The translations under genes and the position numbers were made by a program. A stretch of DNA of 64,000 nt from Paralvinella palmiformis (lineage: Eukaryota; Annelida; Polychaeta; Terebellida; Alvinellidae). This document shows, in pieces, positions 1 to 12,798 of the stretch. Location: the NCBI GenBank assembly GCA_025642065.1, contig JAODUP010000673.1, forward strand, positions 53,501 to 117,500. Reading direction: 5' to 3'. Numbering within the stretch: position 1 is the first letter of the stretch; every line of letters starts with the position of its first letter. Below the pieces are notes generated by a model, which made no database searches, had not been told where the DNA came from, and worked only from the letters and a program-made list of their open reading frames with translations.

Positions 1-53
1 ATATAAATAGACAGACAGATCGATAGATAGATAGATAAATAGATAGATAGATA

Positions 54-56
<3 letters not shown>

Positions 57-104
<48 letters not shown>
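57..104 (+). repeat. (AG)n microsatellite after a (GATA)n stretch
   Basis: A pure AG run of about 48 bp, preceded by degenerate GATA/GACA units from base 7. Confidence 0.95.
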
Positions 105-108
<4 letters not shown>

Positions 109-528
109 AAAATAATCGCTGTCATCATTTCATAAAAATTAATAATCTCTGGCGGACGTTTCAATTTCCGTATCAAACCTCAACTGTCGTTTAAAATTCA
201 TCAGTCATCGGCTGGCCATCGTCATGTGTGCGTCATCTTGCATTAATACGGAGTAATTCTTCGCAATAAACTGATGGTCACTGTCACACCATATCATGAC
301 CCGATCTAAGTCGCAGCAGACATAATGGCCGATAGAGTCAAAGGTACATACTCCCTCTCCGATTAGCAGTTTATAACCAGCTCGAGGACGGCTCAAAAGA
401 GGGGGGAGGGCAGAAAGTCTCAATCGTACGCCCGATAATTGAAAACGATAGCCGGCTGCCCTTCTTTATATTTCTTGACCATGAATGATGAGACACGGTC
501 GATGATTGTCTGCCCTTTGGCAGGATGG

Positions 529-573
529 AGAGAGAGAGGGGAGGGGAGGGGGAGGGAGGTAGAGAGGGAGGGA

Positions 574-606
<33 letters not shown>

Positions 607-630
607 CACGGGAGAGAGAGAGAGAGAGAC
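529..630 (+). repeat. GA/GGA-rich purine tract
   Basis: About 100 bp of purine with few pyrimidines. Similar GA runs occur at 9329-9366, and CT runs at 2160-2239 and 7860-7890. Confidence 0.9.
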
Positions 631-3600
631 TTGGTGACAGAACATAGCCGCTAGTGTCACAGCATCAGGCGAGATGGTGCCGATTGGCGAAATCCAATCA
701 ACTAACCTAGTTAGCTCCATCGGCTTGTTGACACCGATAGCTCGCCAGTTACTTGATCTAATTCAATTGCTATGATGAAATTTTGATACGGTATCTGACC
801 CAGGGGACCGTTTGGTAAGCAGTCAGTGCGCAGACGATCACCGAGACGCTGGAAAGGGAACAGATTGTCTCGCGTGTCGTCTGCTTTACGGGGCGGCAAA
901 CCAAGTTAGTGATGGCTCACTTCTCGCACTTTAGAGAGGCTTATAAACCCGAACTGAGATTTAACCACTCCAGTACATTAGCGCATTTAGCGGTATATCC
1001 GAATTGAATTGCTGCTTGGACCATCCGAGTTGACCAAATTTGACTTCTGCCGGTCACTTTTAGCCTCGATTTTACCCAAACGCGCCCACTTCCTTTGACC
1101 TTCCTTTGGACCATCTGAGACTGATGGATGCAACTTGATATTACCCACACTTCTTATTAGCATTACTTATCCTTATTCACATCACGTCGTTCAGTCATCT
1201 CAACTCGATTTACCGTCTCCAAAACATCCACGTCGGCGTGACAACAATCAGAAGGACACTGTTGACGTCGTGCAAGAATCACCGATATAGCCTTGTGTTC
1301 GGTGATAGTGCGTGTCGTTCAGTGACATCGAATTCCAGCCACCGATATCGCCTGTCTGTCGGTGACACCGCTTCCACATTGGCGTCATCGTGTCTTTTTT
1401 GGGAACTGCCGGGCTCTCGAATACATCAAGCCGTTTTAGTTCTAGCGTTTCGGGGAAGGGGGAATGTTCGATAAAATTTAAAAATAGTATTACATAAAAG
1501 GGCCTAATTTGTCAGAGAAGATGCATCCTCAACTGAACTCTGACGTCAAACGACCTTTACTCAGAGTAAAGAATTCCTAGACGCGCAGAGAGATTAAGGC
1601 CACGCGGGAAATATAAATATACGACCAGGAACTCCGTCTCGTATTTAAAGGAATGCGTGAAGACATCTTATTCCTAGATTTATCTTCGAATCACAAATCC
1701 TTTGTTCCCGTCTCTCGTGCAGTCGTAAGTATCTTCCTTTGTCGTTCACGTGCCGGGGTATTTCTGGCGGCTGGAATAAAGATAAAACTTTTTCGTCGTC
1801 GTCGAGATAAACTTTTCTTGTCAACAAGTGGACAAGTAGGCTTTTTTCTTTTTCTTCTTCTTCTTCTTCTGTATCTCGTTCATTAGCTTTGTTGCTCGCC
1901 GCTACCGTCTTCTCGACTAAATTGCGTGACAAAATGCATAATTAATCTTCCCTGTTGGCGACGTGATCAGAACCCTGTCAACTTTGAAGTTCAAATCGCA
2001 ACTGGAACCTCCGACTCGATCACTCGATCACGTGATTCTGGGTAGCCAATGGCGCAATACTTCTGACGTATTGCTTCGTTATTTATCAAATTGTAGAAGT
2101 AACGATATCAAATCCTTCCGACACATATTGTCAAAAATTCTGGCTGGTCAACTCAGTCGACCCCCCCCTCTCTCTCTCTACCGCCCCCCCCTGTCTCTCC
2201 TTCTCTCTCTTCCCCCATCCCCCCTTCTCCCTCTCTCATTATTTCCACGCAGTGCGCATGGTGTGGGGGAAAGTTTAGTGTGGCGTGAGGGTTGTCCTGG
2301 ATTGTAATATGGGGTGAAGCCACCCTTAGGGTGTAGGATAGAGGTAGGAATGGAGGGATTAAATGATGGTTGTAGTACAGGACAAGAGTACTGCTCAGCA
2401 GCTGCGGTAGGGATTGAATGTAATGTGGAATAATTATATAATAGAGCTGGTGGGGATGTGTGGGTCGGGGTTTAGGAGAAGGAGTTGGGTGTGGCATACA
2501 TGCGGCGGGGCTAATGGATGACACCGAGTAAGCGGGGAGCTTACACGGTTGTGGTGTACTGGAAGCATGTCAAGTCAGAATGTAGAAGATATGGTGCGTG
2601 TACTGTGTAGTAACTACAGTATGAAGCCGATGCAGGCGGAAGAGAGGGGTGAGGGGAAGGGGCGTGGGGGGGAAGCTTGTGACGTCCATTGGGGGGAGAG
2701 GGAGGTTTGAAAGGGCCGGTCTACCCCCGGGTCTCGACCCATCCGGCGGGCTGCCATGACCCCCGCCCGACCGGGAGGGCTCTGTTTAGTGGGGCGTCGT
2801 TTATTTTTTGTTATCATCGAATGTTGGCAAAATAAGCTTCGTTTTCTCGGTGACCGTCACGCAGAACGCTAACAACACATTACGCCAACCGCCCGCGCGG
2901 ACGCATCGCATCCGATACGTTCGCCGAGGAGGACGTCATTTCCGCTGGCAGCACCGCCATATCCGGTATCTGACAATTAGCTAAATTTGGCTCTAATCAC
3001 GACGCCGAGAGGCCAATCTGGTTATAAATCCCAGCCGAATAAGTGCACCACATTAGGAACGGTTCGGCGTCATCGGAGCGACCGATTTTCGGATCAGATC
3101 GACGCCAGTCAGTCGGGGTACCATCGGCTGATTGAAATCGCGATATCGGCGAAGGAATGACGAACGAGACTATACGACGACGAGGTTTCCGGTGTCGGGT
3201 GTTCGTCGCTTCGTTCCCGATCGGTTTTAGATCCGGAATGGAACGACGACCCAGCTAGGCCACCCCGTTTCCATCCCCGCCGATCCGATCTTCGGCGGCA
3301 TCCGGGATCCGGGGGGTACCGGAACCGGCGGTGAAATCCTATCGCAGCCGGTTTGTTTGTTTGTTTGTTTGCTTGCTTGCTTATTTGTTTGTTTGCTCGT
3401 CGGGGACGATTGTTCTCGTCAAAGGCCGAGCGGCACCCCTTAGTTAGAGGATCCGGGCCGATCCAGAACCGAGTTTTGGCGATATTGTCCCGTTGGCCGG
3501 AAGAATAGCGGCGATGAATTGAATACCGACGGACCGGGGCCCAGAGGAGGCCGGCGTTTCCGACGAGTAAACCAATCTCCGCTAGTCGTCGCCACCGATC

Positions 3601-3874
3601 GTCATTACGGGACGGGCGTACGCCGGAAGTGTGGCCGTTATGTTCGCCGAGCGTCGACGTGAAAGCCAATTTCCGGCTAAGGTTTTCGTTTTCGCGCAGG
3701 CGCAGCGAAGCTTCCGGTTACCGCCGAGTACGAAGCGACGGCGCTGACGGATTGCTACTGTTCTTAGAGCTATAATGGTCGTATTGTCGTTAGTGATGTC
3801 GTCACTGAATCCTTTATTACGCAATCGTTTAGTCTCCGAGCTCGTCATATATCTCGGCGACATACACTAACGAC

Positions 3875-3992
3875 GGACGTGTCTGACTGAGGATACACAA
3901 ATACCACAACGACGGCTATTGGTCGGATTCGAACCCAGATCCTGGTCGTTTGCGGCGCAGTGTTCTAACCATCGCGCCATCGGAATGCCCTC
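3875..3992 (-). mobile_element. tRNA-derived SINE, second family (B), minus strand
   Basis: The reverse strand reads GGCATTCCGATGGCGCGATG, then AGAACACTGC, and GGGTTCGAATCCGACC downstream. This is the same head plan as at 52961. No TSD was found by eye. Confidence 0.55.
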
Positions 3993-4007
3993 ATAGAGTA
4001 GTTGGAT

Positions 4008-4142
4008 GGGTGAGTGGGTGATGAGTGAGTTAGCGAGCCAATCAGTGAATGAATGAGTGAGTGAGTGAGTGGGTTTGTGAATAGGTGGGTGGTTGGTGAG
4101 TGAGTGATTGAGTGATTGACTGAGTGAGTGAGTCAGTGAGGT
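4008..4142 (+). repeat. (GAGT)n-related simple repeat
   Basis: GAGTGAGTGAGTG and GGTGGGTGGTTGG variants. A CACT-rich stretch of the same type in the other orientation lies at 53793-53830. Confidence 0.85.
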
Positions 4143-4230
4143 TGTCAACCTGTTAGTTCACACGTACACATTATTAACGCTTGTATAGACAACGATATTT
4201 TGTACAGACAGTCTATCGGACAGACATTGT

Positions 4231-4579
4231 CTAGAAACAGGGTCGTATTATCTGTAAGGCTGACTAGGCTGAAGCCTAGGTTCCCCGCAGGACTTTATTA
4301 TCCATAATGCTGACTAGGCTGAAGCCTAGGGGCCCCGCAGGAATTTATTATCCATAAGGATGACTAGGCTGAAACATTGGTCCCTCCAGGGCCGTCTTAT
4401 ACATAAGGCTGACTATGTTGAAGCCTATGGGTCCCGCAGGACTGTATTATCAGTATTGCTGACTAGGCTGAAGCCTAGGGCCCCACAGGGCCGTTTTTTT
4501 CCATAAGGATGACTAGCCTAGGAGCCCCGCAGACCCGTATTATTCATAGGGATGACTAGGTTGAAGCATAGTGGCCTGG
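4231..4579 (+). repeat. About 60-bp degenerate minisatellite, six copies, with hairpin core
   Basis: Each unit carries GACTAGGCTGAAGCCTAGG, where CTAGGCT and AGCCTAG pair around GA, followed by CCCCGCAGG and TTATTATCCATAA. Later copies are diverged. It abuts a long TA run. Confidence 0.85.
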
Positions 4580-4585
4580 GACCCA

Positions 4586-4586
<1 letters not shown>

Positions 4587-4668
<82 letters not shown>

Positions 4669-4670
4669 TA
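4587..4670. repeat. (TA)n microsatellite
   Basis: About 84 bp of TA with two AA interruptions. Other long TA runs are at 24330-24373, 27071-27122, 34330-34372, 35537-35586, 45686-45740, 58535-58565, 61098-61127, 61411-61437 and 61552-61581. Confidence 0.95.
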
Positions 4671-6369
4671 TGTATGTACACGGTTCAGGCTGTTGTGGGT
4701 TGAAAGATTGAAATACCGGAGGGAGGCCCGACATATCTAGAAGGCTAGGGGTCAGGTCAGGGGTTAATAGGGCGCTGTCTGAGTCAATGTCTGAGTCATA
4801 CAGTACGATATTAGATATTAGAGCCACATTAGAGTACGACATTAGATATCTGAGCCACATTAGAGTACGATATTAGAGCCATTAACCCGTTTGTCATCTG
4901 ATGTATTCGAAATATTTCATTTATCCAATAAAAGACAACAAACTGCGCATCCCTCCACCCCCCTCCCATCGACGTTAAGAAACGGGTCTTCCGACAGCTG
5001 ACAATATTATCATCTAATTAGACTAATTAACACCTTCTTAAGCTAATTACTGTTTTTGTTTCTCTACCCGGTGTCAGCGGTCGGTGGTCTTGTTTCAGTG
5101 TTGACATATCGGGTCAACTTGTAGCCGACATCTAGAACAACAACAACAACAACAACAACGACGATGATGACGACGCATGATGATCATGTACAACGGGAAA
5201 CACGAATATTATAAATGGCCCTCTCCTCCCGGCACCGGTCTACATCCAATTACACCGGTTTGTACAAGTAAACGTCCCCCCTTCCCGGTCTACCTCCCTC
5301 CAACCCTTCCCAGACCCCCCCCCCAGCCCCGGGGAGAGGCAGGGCTTTGTGACGGAGAGGGTGAGTGGTTGTAATTGTTAGCTAGACGAGCCGCCTTCTA
5401 GCGGCGACCCCGAGGAGCGATCCCCTCCCAAGGATACAGGTACGGGGGATTGAGTCGTAATAGTCAGCTACGTGAACTGTCGGGTACTGAAGGCCGCAGG
5501 GTTGGGCGGTCCTCTATGGGAGTGGGAAGTGGGGGGGGGGATGGAGGACGGTGTTGACGGCGACTTCTGTTAGCCAGTCTTGTCTTTAAAGGGTACAGAA
5601 ACGGAGTGATGGCCACTAGTAAGTAATAGGTACTCTCTTCTCTATTCAGAAGCTCGAAGAGGGAGCACGCGGGGGGGGGGAGTGCCAAGAGGAGGCACTG
5701 TCCGGGGTGTCCGGGGGACCCTAACATCCGTCAGACGAACTACCTCCTGAAGTCGGCTCCCGCATGTCTTGCTGGATGGCTTCTGTTCTGTCGACGAATG
5801 GCCATAAATCAGCGACGAGACACGGCAGAGCGGGCCAGCTCGACAGTGATCAGGGTTTTTTTTCTCTGTAGGAAGCCAGATGCCATTGTTTCGCCATTAC
5901 GGCGGCCTGATGGGTGTGGTACTTAGCGGGTGTGGTACTCATCCGGACTCTTGTACGCCGGGGCTCTCGGCGCTCAATTACAGCTAATAACGATGACGTA
6001 TTACCGAACGTGGCCGGAATCGTCTACGAGTCGCCCGGGCCAGTTTCGACTGGAGTCCAGATCACTCGTTCGCTGTTCTCGGCACAAATTCCTGATCTCC
6101 GCTACTCCTCCGAGAAACAGAATCCTTTCCTTTACAGAAACTGTGCATTCCGCCTTTTGTTCATTTACCCGCCTAGGCCGAATATGAATGGATTGGTGAT
6201 ATTTTGTTTTAAGGATAGATTCATTGTTTTTCGTTTCTATCCGTAACCTATTGTCTATTGACTCGCCGATGTGACGGTCATGCGACCCTATTGAACAATC
6301 AGGAGTAAGTCGAGTAGAGCAAAATAGGAAACGTTTTAACAAAAAACAAACAAACAGGGAAGAGCGATA

Positions 6370-6375
<6 letters not shown>

Positions 6376-6428
<53 letters not shown>

Positions 6429-6540
6429 GCACGCACGCACGCACGAACACACGCACGAACACATACACACAGTGAGTAAGAGAGAGAGAGAGAGAGACGC
6501 ACAAACACACATACACACACGCGCGCGCGCACCCACAAGG
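6376..6540. repeat. (CA)n, (TA)n, (CACG)n and GA compound simple repeat
   Basis: It includes a CACGCACGCACGCACG segment and a CGCGCGCGCG run, which are potential Z-DNA. Confidence 0.9.
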
Positions 6541-6637
6541 ACCTTCCGAAGTTCATATATTCCGGAATACTAGGACATCAACGACATCAATTATACAATT
6601 AAACTAACCAAAAGTGTTCCGGCGAACAATAAAACTT

Positions 6638-6659
6638 CTTTGATCAGGATAGATCAAAG
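6638..6659. promoter_or_regulatory. Inverted pair of TCF/LEF-type motifs
   Basis: CTTTGATC (6638-6645) and GATCAAAG (6652-6659) face each other with a 6-bp spacer. CTTTGATC matches the TCF/LEF consensus. Function is not shown. Confidence 0.3.
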
Positions 6660-7858
6660 TTAGTTTAATATTTAAACCAATTATAAGGTGTCGTCCTATT
6701 TCCGGCGAAGGATTTCTCTGCCCGAATCTGGGTTTGTCAAGATGTTATAAACAGCGCTAACCGATGACAGTTAATGAACCGTTCCTCGCCTGCTGGTCGA
6801 AACACGTTTTTGTGCACTTATTAGGAAGCCCGGAACAACGAGGTCATACTATCTGCCACATTAAAAACATGGCTATAAATATCGGATCGAAAATCGAAAG
6901 GATTGTCTAAATTTCCGGTGCACGATGTCGGCGTCGTATGCTCGTTGGGCAGTATGACGCAAATATGTCGTGTGCTTTGTAAAGAAGAGCAATGATTATG
7001 AACAATAATTATTAAAATCTAACGATCGAAGGTCAATAATTGAATACAATGAGCACTGTTTTTAGTTATCGATAACGTACCCCGAGTGGAGATTAAATCA
7101 TTCCTGCCAGAGAGCGATAATAGACGAAACTTTGAGGGAACAATAATATCAATACGAGAGATACGCTTTATACCGTCCACTAAAACGTGGAGGGGACGAT
7201 GTGGGTTGATGAGTATCTGCCAGCTTCAAATTAGCTCTAGAAATGTGAGAATTGGACAAAGGCAATGGTAGATCACAAGAAATTTTAATTTAATGAATGT
7301 TTCAGGTATAAGTTAGGCAGTAAACGCTGTGTATGCATACGCGGATAAATGAAGGCACACACACACACACACACATATACACTCACACTTCCAACAAAAG
7401 CAAATATAGTTAAATAGTTTCAGTTCAATTATAAAAGAAGATGAGGTATATATTATTAAAATGAATGCATGTTCGACATTTCAAAAGAAAAGAATAAGAT
7501 TCAATACGAAGAACGAATACCCATTTAAAAAGTAACCTATTTTCGTAGTTAACGAAATATAAATCGAATCAGCAAAGGGAATATAGTATCAGTTGCAGAA
7601 TTTCAACTCCCTCGGGCGTCATCTGCGTGTTTTTAGAACTTATTACTAATCCGGAAGGTGGCGCTATATTCGACTATTGTTGACGGCAGTATGACAGTAA
7701 TAGTTATACTTACCTCAGAGAATGGCTTCGTAACGCTGCTGGCTTCTTACCAAATCGTTGTTTGTGTGGCGTGGACCGAGTCCTGCTGATATGTATAAGT
7801 ACCCGGATTGTGATGATGTCCTACGGTTAATATTTCGTTTTGTTCTCACTGTTCTACC

Positions 7859-7899
<41 letters not shown>

Positions 7900-8199
7900 C
7901 TTCTCTCTCTTTCCCTCCCACCGAATATAAAACCCACAATAGCCAGCCAGCCGCTCGTCTATTGGTCAGGGCTTCATCGCGGCGCGTGGTTACGGCCTTC
8001 GTCAACACGCCCAGCTAATGGAACACTTATATGTAAACTTTGTCCCGATGAGCACTGCGTCGTGCCCAACCCGTCTGGATTACTGTATACGCGGGTATAT
8101 TGATAAATCAGATTAATTGTTGACGAATTGTCGGATCATATCATTCCCGGACTGCCGATGTCGGCGTGTCGTAAACAGTTCGGCGATATTACGAAGACC

Positions 8200-8389
8200 G
8201 GGTGATGTTTATTTCGTATAATTTATGCACGTGTGGTAGCCGTGGCCGGCCGCTCTAGGATCCTACGCGGACTCGGACGACCAATAAGAGTCTCCGGCGC
8301 CAGACGGAGAGCCGGCGCGGGACTTCTCGATCCAGGCTTCTGCGGGACGCCATCTTGTGACAACCGCACGCTTCTGGAGTTCGAATCAG
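8200..8389 (+). promoter_or_regulatory. Candidate promoter and untranslated first exon with YY1-like motif and donor
   Basis: A CpG-rich stretch contains GACGCCATCTTG (8346-8357), a good match to the YY1 element often found just downstream of animal start sites. Next comes ATCAG|GTAAGT, with the donor at 8390. No ORF ends there. It could be a non-coding first exon of the SLC16-like gene, 3.4 kb before the putative acceptor at 11830. The link is inference; only the motif and donor are seen. Confidence 0.35.
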
Positions 8390-9325
8390 GTAAGTAGTAA
8401 TGCTAGCTAGCTTGGCCGATATGTTTCGTTTTTCGTCTGGAAACGCGCCCCGCCGAATTAATCAATAACCCGGATGGCCGAGATGTTGTACTAATTTAGA
8501 TGTCGGCTCCGACGCGTTAACGCCTTTAGACCCCAAACGGAGATTTTCCTAACATTCGACTCGCTTAAACCTAGATTCTAATCCAGAAGAGGGTCACTTG
8601 TCAAGTACACTTCCTGAATACCCCCCCCGGCAAGAACCCATCCTTTCGGTACCCGTCCCTTTTCTCTTCCCCGTACACCGCCCCTCCCCGTTGCCTAGAC
8701 ACGTTACCCAAAGGGTCGCCTTTTCAGGTGACGGGGGCAACCGGTTCTGCGGTTTGATTGAAAACTTTGCTCAACCGGAACTATCTGGCCGAGACCAGAC
8801 GCGCCACTTAACGCGATATCGGCTCTGATTTGTGGTCCTTCAGGATCACAGCTCGCCGTGGTGCGCCTCAGCCGTCGCCACAACATTCGAACTTGCTATA
8901 CTACGAGGTATTAATCCGCTATGAGGGGCATACGGAGGCTTCGCGAGGGGATACAGCGAAAATACTCATTATGAAGTTGAATCGCGGGACAGTGGCCTTT
9001 AATTACACGACCACATTTGGAAAGCGTTGATCAGGTAACAGTTATTATGCCTCATCTCCTTCGATTTTCTCCGCTTTTCATCCCCCGTTAGCCGGACGCT
9101 CCTGATGCGTCTCTGGCGCGGCCGCTTTTGGTTTTGACGTAAGGCTTCCGGAGGTAGTTATCGGGAACACCTGCGCCACTTAGTGATGAATTCCAGTTTG
9201 CGGATACGACCATTAGCACGCCATTTTGATGTGATCGTCAATGGCGTCGCTGAACGACGAGGACATCTAGCGGCTCGTCATATGCTCCCATTTGTCTTTC
9301 GTTCGTTAATTGTATTGTCCTTAGC

Positions 9326-9370
<45 letters not shown>

Positions 9371-11830
9371 ATGGCTGTGTTATGCCACTCGCGGTGTCGT
9401 TGTCAAGAATGTTATTACCGGCGAAGCTGGTGCTGAATGTGATACGAGACGACGCGTATGGCGTGATAACGAAAAGCGTGCCGAAAATGCCACCGAGGTA
9501 AAGAAGGTAGCTCGTAATGCAACCAAGCGTAGTCGCGGGGCTGAGTTTACTGATGGTGTACGTATTTGCACGTGCGTGTTTTGGTTATGGTCATCATAGT
9601 GTGCTTAAAAAAGAGATGACGGTGATTCTTGCGGAGGTGATGTAAGTTATGATGGAAACATTAGTACGGTGCTGATTGTAACTGTATTGGAGCAATGTTA
9701 AAGACAATGGCAGTCATTATTGTTCTGATGGTGGCAATAGCGAACAAGACGATACCAGTAATGTACCGTTGACGAGTGTGGTTTGAATGAAAACAATGAC
9801 AACGGGGGACAGGGCTGATGGCAGTGTTTTGCTGTTCTGACCTATAGGTCGGCCAACCTCGGTTTACAATGGTCGGGAGACAGATGGTAAGACACGGGAG
9901 CGACTGGGCGATGTTTTGGTTTGATGGTTTGATGATTTGTCGCGGATAAGCGAGCATCCCTATCTGGAGATAGCCCGAAGGCAATCGGTACTTCGACTAG
10001 CGAGGCGCGGATCGGGGCGTCTAATGCTTTATGTAGTAACGAAACGGCGATCTTCCTTTAAGTATGTTATTAGTTAGCCTGTTTGCGCTGGACAAATAAC
10101 GTTAATTCCGTGGAAGATAACGTTCGCCCTCTGCTGTCCTATTGCTGTCATTATGCTCAGTCTTTTGGAAAAAAAAGGGCGGCACTGGAATTACGGCATC
10201 GGATGAAGAAGGGCTGACTTGGTAATTCCGCACTAAAGGCAGCAAGCAAATGGCGAGGAGGCCAACGCGCGGCGTCCGAAAGAGTCAACACGCCCGGCAG
10301 CGTTCTTCTCCGCTTGGCCAATCGAATTCGTAATTCAGTGGAAGTAATTAGTGGAAGAGATAGTACCATGTTTGTCATAATGTCCTATCGGATTAGATTG
10401 TGCCGATGTTCGGCAAACACGCCGAATGGTAATGATCGCTCCGAAAGCGCGCATTAATAACAAAATTACGAACTATATGCCCGCCTCTACGAGCCAGATA
10501 ATTGTTTGACGTTGGCAGTCGTAGTCCTTCTTTTGTCTTACGCCCCCCCCCCCATATTTTAAGAAAATAGAACAGAAAAAGAAAAGGATAAGAAAACGCC
10601 AGACAGTTCTCCAAACAACCACGTACTCGCGCGTTTTAGAGGATATTATGCTCTAAAAAGATCACCGTGTTCTTCTCCTTTTTATTCTTCCTTTGCATTG
10701 CCCTTCACAAGAGGCTTTGTAGTAATCGGAATTAACTATTACCTTCTTCTATTGTCATGCCGCCGTGCATGAGTAGAAACCTCATTAGTTACTGAGTGAG
10801 ATATGCGTGTATAAGATCAGCAGCATAAGAATCGTATTATAATTCAGTGGATATGGCAATGAAAAATTATATATATATATATATATATATATTTAGTGGG
10901 ATAAAACTGAACTTTGAGCTTACAACTCAGATAAAATTAAAATTTTAGAACGAATATCAGTGAGGTTTTTTTTCAATAAATGGAATTCGTCTGTAAACGC
11001 TGAGGACAGAATATCCCTGTGCCACTTGTAACGCGGACCCGACTATAATATCAGACTCTGTAGGTTATTATTTGGTAACTGGTCTCTGTCTTTGTTCACA
11101 TGTCCGCTATCCAGATGTCAGAATGGTCTCACTAATTGTCGGACGCCTGTCTACTTCAAGTGATCCCGACAACTAGCACGAGTACGAACTGAATAACTTC
11201 GACAAACTTATCGATGTTTTTAATGTGTTCGTAGTTGTTATTGTTGTCCCTTCTTCGCACGGTGTCCTACTTATTAGTGGAAATATCAATTGTCCCGTCG
11301 AGACTAAAAGAAAACTCGGATCCGGATAAATTGTTAATATTGCTAGTATCCGGTACAACTAAAATAACATCCGCCACTTTTAAACGAAAAATTCATATTC
11401 ATCTGTTACACAACAGTGTAAAAAATAATACCGACTACGAATAGAAAAATATGTGAACACCAGACTCTTATAAAATGAACTTTTGTTTTTCGATTTAAAT
11501 ATTAAATTACTTGTGCCCGGATTTGTTTCCAATTTGGTATTCATCTATTCAATTTGATATTCATCCGATATTCATTGGTGCTGTTTTAATAATAATTTTT
11601 AACAAAAAACAGTAGGTGTGCGTACGTGAAGTATTCGCCAGTTGATCAAGTAGTAATCACCAATAAATATTTTTGTCAATCTGTAACCTTTTTATGTGCT
11701 AAATAACAACAATAGCAAAAATATATTTAACCGAATGCTGAATTTGTTTTAAGGACTCGTGTAGGAGCTACCATCTAAAAGCTTTACGTATAAACCCGTG
11801 AAAATTTTATTATGTTCATCTCGCTTACAG
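8390..11830 (+). other. Upstream region or 5' intron of the SLC16-like gene
   Basis: No coding sequence is seen. It contains a GA run (9329-9366), a TA run (10869-10892) and otherwise unique sequence, CpG-rich to about 10.5 kb and AT-rich after that. If the donor at 8390 and the acceptor at 11830 are used, all of it is one intron. Confidence 0.4.
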
Positions 11831-12159
11831 AAAAAAGCAGCTTCGCCAACCAGAAAATAGGATGGAATGATAGCGCGGTTCGTCCTATTGTCAACGATCC
11901 AGTGATCTAGCCTACGCAGTCGTTGTCGGGCTCGACGCAGCAGTCAAAATGGCGATCACCGATTCTGTAAAAGTGTTCGGGACCCGTTTTTTCAACTGGT
12001 TGAACATGATGCGGCGCATCCTCTCCGAGGATGCTAAAGGTTGGATAATATGTGCCTGCGTCCTCGTCATCACCATCGTCAGGAGTGGCATAACGTACAG
12101 CTTCGGCGTGTTCGTCGTCGAGCTGGAGAGTGTCTACAAAACGCCATTAGCCGAACAGA
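11831..12159 (+). CDS. SLC16-like exon 1 (part 5'UTR, codons 1-70)
   Basis: A pyrimidine-rich stretch ending TCGCTTACAG (to 11830) looks like an acceptor, so the exon may start at 11831 with 118 nt of 5'UTR. Coding starts at ATG 11949. The exon ends at 12159 before GTAAGT, in phase 1. It encodes a cytoplasmic N-terminus and TM1. If the acceptor is real, at least one untranslated exon lies further upstream; the candidate ends at 8389. Confidence 0.8.
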
Positions 12160-12627
12160 GTAAGTATATGGCGTTATTAGTCCGCTCCTTTATCTCAAGT
12201 GATCTCTATCTGTACACATCTGTGTCTATCAATCCCACTCCACATCCATCTAACTATTATATCTTTGTATGTATGTATGTATGTATATGTGTATATATTA
12301 TGGTTGTTTTTGTTGTTGTTGAGTTATTTAGTCTCGGGGATGTTCATATTTGGTATCTTGGCAACTCTAAAAGGGAAATAAATCCCACAAATACAACCAT
12401 CGGCTGGATTCCATCCCACAACCTTAATGCTTACGCTATCGGTATATATATATATCGATATATATGTATGAATCTGTATAGCTCTATGTCTACCGACCTA
12501 CTTACTTAACTATCTATCTATCTATCTAGCTATCTATCTATATAGCTATCTATCTATCTATATATCTATCTATCTATCTATCTATCTTATATATATCGAT
12601 CTATCTATCTTATATCTATCTATCGTG

Positions 12628-12681
<54 letters not shown>

Positions 12682-12754
12682 TTCCGTCCCTCTGTCCGTC
12701 CATCCATCCATCCATCCATCCATCCATCCAACCAAACTTTCATCACCCCGCGCG

Positions 12755-12798
<44 letters not shown>

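Larger units (their letters stand above)
1..8199. other. Intergenic DNA, no gene recognised
   Basis: Simple repeats alternate with CpG-rich unique sequence. No open frame shows a known domain. The 186-codon minus-strand frame around 3109-3669 is Arg-rich, contains a TTTG-repeat-encoded Lys/Gln run and has no ATG start. I treat it as composition-driven. Confidence 0.6.

Noticed and set aside
3109..3669. 186-codon minus-strand frame, CpG-rich
   Set aside because: It crosses a TTTG microsatellite, has no ATG at the apparent start, no domain and no splice context.
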